From the NCBI GenBank assembly GCA_902984215.1, contig CADWAF010001922.1, forward strand, positions 1 to 18,893: DNA of 18,893 bases, written 5' to 3'. Source of the stretch: Willaertia magna (taxonomy: Eukaryota; Heterolobosea; Eutetramitea; Acrasida; Naegleriidae). Every line of letters starts with the position of its first letter. Position 1 is the first letter of the stretch. A model generated the notes under the pieces. It was not told where the DNA came from. It saw only the letters and a list, made by a program, of their open reading frames with translations, and made no database searches. Shown here piece after piece: positions 8,825-16,772 of the stretch. A program made the translations under genes and the position numbers.

Positions 8825-9634
8825 ATGTTACTAGTAGAACAAATAAAAAAGAAAAGAAAAATTACAGGACAAGAAGAATTTATATATAAGAATTGTGTCA
8901 TATTTATCAAAATTTAAAAATTACATAAAACTTTGTCAATTGAATAGGTATTATTATAAAACTTTATTAGATATTAATAATAGTTGTTTTAAAAATGCAT
9001 TACAAAATGGCATATACATTAGTTTATTGATTACAACAGCAATATATTATTATGAAATTGGTGGATATATATTAAAATTAATGAAACATGGTCATTATGC
9101 TAAGGTTGTAGGAGTGGTATCAGATAATTTAGAAAATTTACTATTAGAACATGATTGTAAATTAAAATTCGTTAAAAATATAATCATTAATGAATATTAC
9201 CTTGATCACGTTAGATACGTATGTGAATTAATATCTAGAGGTTTGTTTCCTTCTTTAGAGATGGTAGTAATCGATGATGAAGAATACTTTGATTATAAGG
9301 AGGATTTCCAACATATGATTAAATCAAACATTTATTCTGTTATACAATTAAATGAGAACTCTGACAATAATAATGAAAAGCAACAAGTACCATTAATTCA
9401 ACATGCAATTGACTACAATGAAGAAGGAGAAGAAATTGAAATTGAATTTTTGACTCAGAAGAAGAAGAAGAAATTGAAATTCCAAGAAATAATATTAATA
9501 TTAATATTAATAATAATAATAATAATAATCAAAAAGGTGAGGAAGAAAAAACTTTATTTGACAATAATGATTAATTTACTTCTACATCTTAGTGTTGTAT
9601 TTTACCAAAATAAAATTGTGAACTCATTTATTGA
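8825..9634 (+). CDS. F-box-like protein with two apparent frame breaks
   Basis: ATG 8825 begins MLLVEQIKKKRKITGQEE. The F-box-like part LYIRIVSYLSKFKNYIKLCQ, with LNRYYYKTLLDINNS, sits one base out of phase from about 8885, and no in-frame ATG lies upstream in that phase. A helical repeat-like body follows (ICELISRGLF-type helices, LENLLLEHDCKLKFVKNII). At the T run 9447-9451 the coding phase changes again: EIEIEF is followed in the new phase by DSEEEEEIEIPRNN, a poly-Asn run and KGEEEKTLFDNN, ending TGA 9632. The older phase instead gives an implausible Ile/Lys run. Both breaks may be sequence errors or real decay. This is a paralogue-like partner of the 5909 gene, and each has a tRNA-like element downstream. 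Confidence 0.5.
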
Positions 9635-9980
9635 TTTCTACTAATCTAATTTTATCTTATCTTTTAAAATTAACAGTTATAAACGTTTACAGATTTTTAA
9701 AAAAATAAATAAAGTAAAAAAAATATAGGAAATTTAAATTACTAACTATGTACTAACTTGAATTTTTTTTTTTGAGCCAGAATTGAACCTGAAATTGTTT
9801 ATATATAATTCAAGCCTTTACAACTGGGCTAAAATTTCTTTAATATTTTATCATGAGATATCATTATTAACGAATAATTTGTATAATAATTTTAATTACA
9901 AGAATTAATTACAAGAATTAATTATAAGAACAACATAAAATAGAAAAAAAAAAGAAACACAATAAATAATAAAATTTTAT
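9635..9980. other. intergenic region between convergent genes
   Basis: There is no gene. It contains a T12 tract directly beside the tRNA-like element at 9774 and repeated AATTAATTACAAG units at about 9893-9930. The downstream minus-strand gene's frame stays open through part of it. Confidence 0.4.
9774..9831 (-). repeat. tRNA-like (SINE-like) element, copy 2, with A tail
   Basis: On the minus strand: TAGCCCAGTTGTAAAGG (A-box-like; AGCC/GGCT can form a D-stem), then GGTTCAATTCTGG (B-box-like), followed directly by a run of 12 A. The structure (tRNA-like head plus A tail) is what a short tRNA-derived SINE would show. It aligns along its whole length with copy 1 at 7218-7277. The acceptor stem does not pair, so a functional tRNA is unlikely. 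Confidence 0.45.
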
Positions 9981-10463
9981 TTATTTTCCATTTCCATTTC
10001 TTTTCTTTGATTCATTCTTTTTACGTTTTCTTTTTTTGACCTTTCTTCTTTTATTACTACTATTAGTACCCGACTTAAATGTAGCATTATTTCCATCATC
10101 ACTAACAACAACATTATCTTCATCATCAGTAACAACAATTTGTACAGTGTCACCATTTAATAATTCACCACCTTTTAATAATTTAATTTCTTCCTCCAAT
10201 TTATCTACCTGATTTCTCAATTTAGCATTTTCAATAGCAAAATCATCCAAAACTAGATTATTGTGATTTATTCTTGCTGTATAATCTTCATTTATCTTCT
10301 TTACCTCCACTAATTCATCCTGTAACTTCTAAATGGTTTCTTGTAATACCTGAATTTCTCTTTTACAATTAGTTTCATGTTCCTTTTTTAATTTATCATA
10401 TGACATTTTCATTTTCCTTAATTCTTCTATAATGGTAACGTAATATACATCGTATTGAGACAT
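9981..10463 (-). CDS. coiled-coil protein with basic C-terminal tail
   Basis: Starts MSQYDVYYVTIIEEL from ATG 10463 (CAATAAAAAATG) and runs about 160 codons, with an in-frame TAG read as Gln (LQETIQKLQDEL). Residues 10-105 have heptad-like spacing of Leu/Ile/Val (EELRKMKMSYDKLKKE, then LEEEIKLLK), indicating a coiled coil. An acidic patch (VVVTDDEDNVVVSDDG-like) precedes a strongly basic tail (KRRKVKKRKRKK), which could be a nuclear localisation or nucleic-acid-binding segment. The end is set at TAA 9981 after KRNGNGK. The next in-frame TGA is about 40 codons further, through a U-rich hydrophobic stretch that looks non-coding. Function is not recognised. Confidence 0.6.
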
Positions 10464-10975
10464 TTTTTATTGTGAAAAATATTTAAATTATTTTTTGTAA
10501 TAATTGTAAATTTATTTTCAAATATAATATTTTAACCAGTTGAAATTATCAAAAATATGTATTATGTACCATCTAATAAGGGAACAAAAGTATTCGAGCT
10601 TTAAAATATAGTATAAAGAGAAGGAAGATATTTATTTTAATTTAATTAAACAATAAATTCTTTCTTTAAACTTTTGTAAATCAAAATAATTACAGAAAAT
10701 ATTTTACAATTTTTAAATATAAACAGTTTTAAAATTTTACATAAATATTTAAAACTGATAAAGAGAAAGGTGAAAATTGTTACAATGAATAAAAAAAAAT
10801 TTTTTTATTTTTTTTTAAAAATTCTCACACGTTATAAAAATTCTCACACACATTATAAAAATTCTAAGAAATTATAATTTTCATAAATTTTTTTTTTGTA
10901 AATATTAAATAGCGGGAAAATGATTTTACAATTAATAAAATGAAATATAATAAATTTTATTACAATAACAATAAA
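10464..10975. other. intergenic region with TGTGAGA repeats
   Basis: There is no gene. It carries the minus-strand repeat cluster at 10825-10870 and long A/T runs. In the dynamin-related gene's reading frame the first TGA is at 10844-10846. Confidence 0.45.
10825..10870 (-). repeat. TGTGAGAATTTTTATAA tandem units
   Basis: On the minus strand TATAATGTGTGTGAGAATTT is followed by TATAACGTGTGAGAATTTTT, near-identical to the plus-strand units at 7655-7720. It lies in the 3' flank of the dynamin-related gene. Confidence 0.55.
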
Positions 10976-13020
10976 TTAATATTCTTGACTACTAATAATT
11001 TTTCTATATTTCAATGGTTCCTTATTATTCTTATTATTCTTATCATTCTTATCATTTTTATCAATAAACTGATAATGATGTTTAACAGAATTATTATAAT
11101 ATTGATTAATTAAACTCATAATTTTCTGATTTTCCAATTCTAAATCTGAAATATCCTTTTCCATTTTAACAATTTCCCTCTTTATATTATCTACATTATT
11201 ACTATTCAATTGTTGTTCCAATTCATTATCTGACATTCCAGTAATATGTTTAGTAATATAACCATTTAAACATTTATAAAGTGGATCAATTAAAAAAACA
11301 TTTACATTAGCTTTTAATAAATTAATGAATGAAGTTTGACAAGAATAAAATAAATAAATAGCAGTATTAATAATTTTCTTTACCTTATCTTCAGTCAATT
11401 CTCTTCCCTTATAATCTTCTAATTTAAATAAATGATAAAAGGATCCACAATTATTATTTAAAAAATCAATATAATGTTTTACCCTATTTAAAGTATTTTC
11501 TTCAGTAATTTCTAAAAAATTATTATTATCCTTATTATTTCCATTTCCATTAGAACTTGCTGATGGAATAATTTTATCTGAGGTAGTAATAAAATTATAA
11601 TTTTCAGATGTTTTACTAATAATTATATCATACTCTACAACCTTTACAAAAGTATGTAATTGTTCAATTAACTTTTTTTTTTAAATTATCAATTACAAAG
11701 GTCATATAATTTTCACAAAGTGATTGAATTTTTTGTAACAATAAATTATCTCCACTCATATCCTATACAGTCTTTTTATAAATACCATCAAATAAATTCT
11801 TTATAATAAAACAACATCTACCTTTTAATTTGTCAATTAACAATTCATAAATAAAGAGACACTTTTTTTAAAATAAATCTACAGTATTATTAACATAATC
11901 TATTGAAGTATGTATATTATTAAAATTATTTGCAATTACAATAACTTTTTCATTTGTAGTTTTTGGAAATTCTTATGCTTGAGCTACAATTTTAAATTCA
12001 TTTAACAATCTTTGTAATTAACTATAACCATATAAACGATAATTGGCACCAGCAATAGGTAATGATTGTTGTAATTTTTCAAAAAGACCATTCTATAATT
12101 CAAATTGACAAACATTTCTTTCATCTTGTAAATTCATTACAATTGATAATTCATTATTTAAAAAAATTTGACAATTTAAAACTTCCTGAACATTAAAAAA
12201 ACTATTGGTAACATCTAAAGCTCGATGACGAATATTAATTTTTGAAGTGTTTACCATTTTCTTTTGCTTATTTACTATTTCTTTTTTTAAATCAATTACA
12301 TGTTTCAATTTTTTATCAATAGGATTAAAACTTGCTATATATTTTTTATACAAAACTCTTTCAAAGTGTTCATATAAAGCAAAGACACCATAATGAGATT
12401 TATATTCCTTTTTATTTCAATGTAAATTATATAAATATTTAAAATCATTTAAATAACATTTTTTAATTAAATCTTTATATCCATTAATGCTTGTATCCTT
12501 TTTGTCAATTCTATGAGGGAGAGGGAGAAAAAATCTTTTACTTTCAGGCATTTCCTTTAATTTATTTAAAATATTTCTTTTCCTTAGTTCCTTCCTTAAA
12601 AATACATTTAAAGCTACTAGTAATGGTTGGATTAGGAACTATTTCAAGAATTAAAGGTCTTCTTGTTTTAGTTCAATCAGTACAATAGTTAAAATGAAAA
12701 CCCAATAACATTTCAACAAAACTACTTTTACCACTCGATTCCATATTAATGACAACAAATTGAGGTAAGTCAATTTTAATATTTTGTACTTGTACAATAT
12801 TTCTTAAACTGTTAAATGTCTGATGTAAAGTGTTATAATTATCTAAATTCTTATAATATTATTCAATACAATGTTCTTCTTCTACCATTCTTCTATCTAA
12901 ATCATTGTTGCCTACCTTTTCAGTAAGAACAATGTTGGAATGGGATTTTTTAAAAAAGAAATTTGAATTTGTTTGTATTAATGGTGATGATATATTGGAA
13001 ATAAATTTTTTAATTAATTA
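10976..13020 (-). pseudogene. dynamin-related GTPase, GTPase domain incomplete
   Basis: Dynamin-family proteins self-assemble on membranes and use GTP to remodel or cut them. Reading 5'-3' on the minus strand: LPQFVVINMESSGKSSFVEM is the P-loop, and TKTRRPLILEIV is the switch I/TRRP block. The DxPG and TKxD motifs are absent: coding passes from FKQIKGNA to IDKKDTSINGYKDL, the segment that normally follows them. The stalk follows (KSHYGVFALYEHFERVLYKK, then PIAGANYRLY), and then a GED-like C-terminus (KVKKIINTAIYLFYSC, ELEQQLNSN, IVKMEKDISDLE). There is no PH or proline-rich region, as in Drp1/Mx-type members. In-frame TGA codons lie at 12673, 12544 and 12417, and phase changes at 12511-12545 and at A10 (11673-11682). 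TAA/TAG elsewhere act as Gln. The start is unclear: ATG 12888 is the only in-phase one. The end is at TAA 10976 or TGA 10844. Confidence 0.7.
12511..12541 (-). other. possible 31-nt intron in dynamin-related gene
   Basis: GTAAAAG..., a CT-rich tract and CATAG form a GT-AG segment whose removal restores the frame into KIDKKDTSINGY. Against it, a TGA lies immediately upstream and the continuous reading also gives a plausible FFLPLPHRIDKK. I leave this open. Confidence 0.3.
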
Positions 13021-13316
13021 TTAATTGACTAGTGACAAAGTTAAATAAAATAATAATTAACATTGTTTTCAAACAAATTGAATTTTTCAATTATTATTAA
13101 TAATTTTAAAATATTTATTTTTAAATTATACAATATTACTTTTATTTCTACAAAAAGTAAAAACCTCCTTAAATTTAAATACTTTATTAATAAACATGAA
13201 TACGTTATTCAATTAATTAAATATATTTTTATACATAATACATATTATACATCTTAATTAGCTATTCCCTGAGAAACATATAAGGTGTTCAAGTTAAATA
13301 GGATAGATCTAATTCT
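13021..13316. other. intergenic, no clear gene
   Basis: AT-rich. An open frame at 13063-13272 (with TAA read through, ending TGA 13270) has weak Lys/Ile/Phe composition and no recognised content. It probably includes the lost 5' part of the neighbouring plus-strand gene. Confidence 0.35.
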
Positions 13317-14172
13317 TTTGATTATTAACCTTCAAAAAAAATATCAAACACACTTACTACTCATTGCAGTGTTAAAGATTACGAAAAGATAGTAATCATA
13401 AAGAATTGGTTAAATCCTATAGAACACCGTTACTTTTTAAAACCTTTTAATATTGATTATGATCTAGCTAAAGGTTATGGTATGAGGTAAGTTAAGTACT
13501 AGAAACAAATTTTTTTTTATAACAACATGTTTACAATATTTTTTCAAAAAGAACAATCTTCAACAAGAATATCTTAGACAATTCAACAAATAGGAATGTA
13601 AAAAGATTATAATCATTATTAATACCTTTAAAAGACATAAATAGTAATATTGTTTCTATTTTACGTATTCCAACTTATTATCTACAGAAACAATATATTA
13701 TCAAAACTGATAATAGTTTCTTGGAAAAAGAAGAAACCATTTTCTATTACAGAAACGAAACAATGCTCCTAAACAAAGATAAGAGATATGTTTTACCAAT
13801 GGTATTTTAGAATCTATTAATTATGGAAATAGGTTAGATTATTACCTCTTTAGTTGCATTAGTATTTCCTTTTTTCAATCACCAAACACCCTAGAAGCAA
13901 TGATTTATAATTTCAAAAACATTTATCCCAATGTAAATGATGCTTATATCATTCCACAGCCTGTTTTGGATGTAAATGATCCACGTGTTGAAGGTTACCT
14001 CAATTTGTATAATTTTCTTAAGCAAAAATTCAATAAGGTTTACATTATTGGTCAGGTGAAATTAAATAATTTCAATAATAATGCACAATTATTGCCAAAT
14101 AACCTTAATTAATTTGAGTATTTAAACGTAGAACAATACATTAACAAAATTATCAATAGTGTCACACACTAA
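13317..14172 (+). pseudogene. paralogue A of an unrecognised two-exon family
   Basis: Exon 1 (to 13486) encodes DYEKIVIIKNWLN and EHRYFLKPFNIDYDLAKGYG, ending at a phase-2 GTAAGT. Exon 2 (from 13552) encodes NKNILDNSTNRNVKRLQ, LLIPLKDINSN, then, after a one-base phase change at the T4 run 13791-13794, NGILESINYGNRLDYYLF and AYIIPQPVLDVNDPRVEGY. Each block aligns with the minus-strand gene at 14326-15210 (KPLGLSFHDAVGYN, LLIPLYSF, NEFIGGWSKWDYVFF, VVNINDPAVVNY), with the intron at the same site and phase. No ATG is visible in the exon 1 frame, and with the internal shift this copy may be dead. The end is placed at TAA 14170; the next TGA in frame is 250 nt on. The function is unknown. Confidence 0.5.
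13487..13551 (+). other. intron, 65 nt, position shared with the convergent paralogue
   Basis: GTAAGT donor, TTTTTTCAAAAAG acceptor, phase 2 after ATG AG. The minus-strand paralogue has a 62-nt intron at the homologous codon, also phase 2 after ATG AA. Confidence 0.7.
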
Positions 14173-14325
14173 ATTTCAATAAAAAACCAATTATTTAATT
14201 AACTTGTTTTTTCTTTACAAAAATTTTACAAAAAAAAAAATCTCACAAGTAATAATTTAGTTCAATTTTTTATTTACAATTAAACACAAACACTAAATAT
14301 TTACAATCACACAGCAACAATAAAA
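14173..14325. other. short convergent spacer
   Basis: It lies between the two convergent paralogues. It carries AATAAA, two TATTTACA words (TGTAAATA on the minus strand, after the minus gene's TGA) and one minus-strand TTGTGAGATTTTT unit near 14240. Confidence 0.45.
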
Positions 14326-15210
14326 TCAAAAACATTATTGACCAAGCTTAAATTGATTGAAAAAAGCTTTTCTTTTTGTATCCAGTTTCATTAACTGTTC
14401 TTTATATTCTATAAAATTCAAATACAAACATGATTCTAACTTCTTTTTAGGTAAAAAAACAATAAAAGGATAAACACATTTCTTATAACTACTTAGCCAA
14501 TATTTTTGCCCCCATTAACAAAAAGCAATCCTTTCAAAATATTGTAAAAGTATATCATTTAATTTTTTATAATTGACTACTGCAGGATCATTAATATTCA
14601 CAACAGTATGAGGGAAAACAACTATTTGTTTAACTTCATAGTTATTCTTTCGACAATAAAGAATAACTTTATCTTCTAAAGTATTAAGACAATTTGAAAA
14701 ACTTTTAGAGGAACCAAATTTATTTCTCTTAGTTTTGATAGTAGCTATAGTACTTTTTAACACATCATCAACAAAAAAAAACATAATCCCATTTGCTCCA
14801 TCCTCCAATGAATTCGTTATAAAAAACAGTTTCCTTTTCTCTATAAGTAGTATTTATATTTCCAGTAAGTACAGTATTGGTTGCATTTGAATGGTCAGAT
14901 GTAATAGTATAATATCCAAACAATGTCTTATCAAAGGAATACAAAGGAATTAGCAAATATCTAGGAATTTTTCCAGTTATATCTCTCTCTAGAACAATAG
15001 TAGATAAAATATTTGTACTATACATTGTTTTTTTTTAAAATAAATAGAAATTATTGTAATAATAATAAAAAATACTTACTTCATATTGTAACCCACAGCA
15101 TCATGAAAGGAAAGGCCTAATGGTTTAAGTAGAGTTTCATATTCATGATCATCTAATTTTCTACTTGAAATTACTTGTTCAATTTCCATATCCATCATTG
15201 TACTATTCAT
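14326..15210 (-). CDS. paralogue B of an unrecognised two-exon family
   Basis: Model: complement(join(14326..15017, 15080..15210)), about 273 aa. ATG 15210 follows AAATTACA; the stop is TGA 14326. Exon 1 gives MNSTMMDMEIEQVISS then KPLGLSFHDAVGYN. Exon 2 gives NILSTIVLERDITGK, PRYLLIPLYSFDKTLFGYY, FIGGWSKWDYVFF, VDDVLKSTIATIKTKRN, VFPHTVVNINDPAVVNY and a C-terminus with WGQKYWLSSYKK and FNQFKLGQ. The TAA at 14515 is read as Gln because protein-like sequence continues. At the T9 run (A9 on plus, 14773-14781) one extra base separates DYVFF from VDDVL; total coding length minus one is exactly divisible by three. No catalytic motif was recognised. The copy converges on paralogue A and shares a promoter region with the SAP-like gene. 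Confidence 0.65.
15018..15079 (-). other. intron, 62 nt
   Basis: Minus-strand GTAAGT donor (15079 downward) and AATGTATAG acceptor, phase 2. Removal joins VGYNM to TNILSTIVLERD in frame. The position matches the paralogue's intron. Confidence 0.75.
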
Positions 15211-15393
15211 TGTAATTTTTTTAATTCTTCTTTGTTACAACCATTGGAGGGCTTGATTTAAATAGAAATGAAATGTTATACTTTTTTAAAATATTTTTAA
15301 TAAAGGCTAAATGTTAAAATTACATAAAAATTATTATTAAGAAATTGTATATATTGTTTTTTAATACTTTTATGCTAAAACAGAATACAATCC
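15211..15393. promoter_or_regulatory. divergent promoter region
   Basis: This 183-nt spacer separates two divergently oriented start codons (15210 minus, 15394 plus). It must hold both 5' flanks. No specific motif is recognised. Confidence 0.35.
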
Positions 15394-15637
15394 ATGTCTA
15401 ATCACTCAACGCCAAAATTATTAATTGATAAACCAGTGTTTTTCATGAAAATGGATAAAGAAGAGAAAAAAAAAATATGATTTATCATCAACTGAGATTA
15501 GAAATATTTTGGATAAATTAAGTATTTCTATAGAAGGAAAAGAAGATATGATTAAAAAACTAGAGAGAAATGTTTCTGTAAATGTGAATCATCTTATTAA
15601 AAATTATAAAAATTATCTAAATGATATTTCTTTTTAA
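15394..15637 (+). CDS. small SAP-domain-like protein, one-base break at A10
   Basis: Begins MSNHSTPKLLIDKPVFFMKM and continues through DKEEKKK to an A10 run (15466-15475). In the annotated phase TGA follows at once, while the phase one base over gives YDLSSTEIRNILDKLSIS, EGKEDMIKKLERNV, then NHLIKNYKNYLNDISF and TAA TAA. The pattern L-S-x-x-E-I-R-x-x-L-x-x-L-x-I and G-K-E-D-M-I-K-K-L is that of a SAP motif, a two-helix DNA-binding unit seen in chromatin and repair proteins. Length about 80 aa, short for a stand-alone protein. An A9 run would keep it open. It lies next to the retroelement remnant, whose 5' edge may have replaced its 3' flank. Confidence 0.5.
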
Positions 15638-15660
15638 TAAAATTAATTGTTTTTCTATTA

Positions 15661-15963
15661 ATATAATAAATATACTATTTATAATTTATAAAGATTTTTA
15701 TTTTATTTATTTTTTCTTTATTAAAAAATTATAAATATTATCAACAATGTTTTAATAATAATAATTTTAAATTTTCTTCTGTATGTTATAAAATTTGTTA
15801 TTATAAATCATAATTTATTGAATATAAAAAATATTTTAATATTTATTGCTATATAAATGATATATCAAGTAATTATTTAAATAATATTTAATAATGTTTT
15901 AAATTACTTAAAAAAAAATAAATTTAATAAAGAAAAAATAAATAAAATAAAAAAAAATTATGA
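15661..15963 (+). pseudogene. gag-like ORF1 remnant with degenerate zinc knuckles
   Basis: The frame ending at TGA 15961 reads QQCFNNNNFKFSSVCYKICY, then FIEYKKYFNIYCYINDISSN, then YLNNIQQCFKLLKKKQ. Residue spacing resembles the consecutive CCHC-type knuckles at the C-terminus of jockey-clade LINE ORF1 proteins, including an x-x-SSNY-x-x-C element like their HPANYRGC block, but several Cys/His are replaced by Asn, Phe, Lys or Tyr. The upstream part is unrecognisable. Identification rests on spacing and on its place before the endonuclease. Confidence 0.35.
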
Positions 15964-16674
15964 TTTACAATATTTAAAAAATAATATAATAGATATAATT
16001 ATTAATAATAATAATGAAATTATTTATTTTTAAAAAAAATTATAATTTATGTATCTATATTTAAATTTTTTAATAAAATTAAAAGTATTTATAATATTAA
16101 AATTAATGAATTTAATTTTAAAATTTTTTTAATTTCTCTTTATTATAATAATATATTTTATAATGTAAACAAGAAAAAGGAAATTTATTAATATTATATA
16201 TTAAAATACTGTAAAATTATTTAATAATTTAATTAAAATTATATTTAATATTATATAATTAATTAATATATTAACTTAACTAACTTTTTTATAAGTTTAT
16301 TTTATAAAATTAAATTATATATTTAATAATAAATAAATTTTTTTTTAACTAATTATAACACTATTAACTAATATAGAGTTCTTAATATCTTAGACTATAA
16401 ATTTAATCTATCATTTGATAGGGTGTTTGAAATAATTTTAAAAGTTTTTTTTTACAAGGAAAAAGTTTTAATTTTGGGTAACTTAAATATAATTAGTTTG
16501 AATAATATCAAATCTTTACTTAATCTACAAGATAAAGCACTTTTTGAATGGATTTTTAAATTTAAATTATTTGACCTTACTCCTATAAATTCAAGTCCTT
16601 CCTTCAAACAATTTAATAGATTCTACATATATACAATATTAAAACTAGACTACATCATTAGTAATTAGTCAAAT
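15964..16674 (+). pseudogene. AP-endonuclease-like domain of LINE ORF2
   Basis: An early piece LQYLKNNIIDIIINNNNEII resembles the LxxLIxxNxIDIIxxxE start of LINE endonucleases. After a phase change near an A8 run, the frame continues to FEIILKVFFYKEKVLILGNL + NI, where GDFN is expected and the Asp is missing. DLTPINSSPSF, then TILKLDYIIS match the final T...SxIDYI block. The domain normally nicks target DNA for target-primed reverse transcription; lost catalytic positions and the indel suggest it is inactive. Confidence 0.5.
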
Positions 16675-16772
16675 AGTTTTAAATATTGCAATTTTATTCT
16701 ACTTTACCAATATAAAAAATTAGAATAAATATTTTTATTATTTATAATAATAACAAAAGTAACTAGTCTAAT

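Noticed and set aside
7218..9831. Functional tRNA genes
   Set aside because: Box-like segments are present but acceptor and T stems fail to pair and no clear anticodon arm of standard size forms.
11640..11700. 31-nt GTTAAT...AAAG intron instead of a frameshift at A10 in the dynamin-related gene
   Set aside because: The donor is unlike the GTAAGT/GTAAAT donors elsewhere, and the sequence it would remove (LIEQLHTFVK) reads as good protein in the downstream phase, so a one-base run change is simpler.
12491..12688. Plus-strand open frame of 65 codons
   Set aside because: It is antisense to recognisable dynamin P-loop and TRRP coding on the minus strand.
13063..13272. Open frame as a separate small gene
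   Set aside because: It has AT-driven Lys/Ile/Phe composition, no start context and no recognised motif.
15640..16360. Long open frames in this nearly pure A/T tract as genes
   Set aside because: With TGA the only stop and almost no G, frames stay open by chance; only the knuckle-like and endonuclease-like stretches have recognisable spacing.
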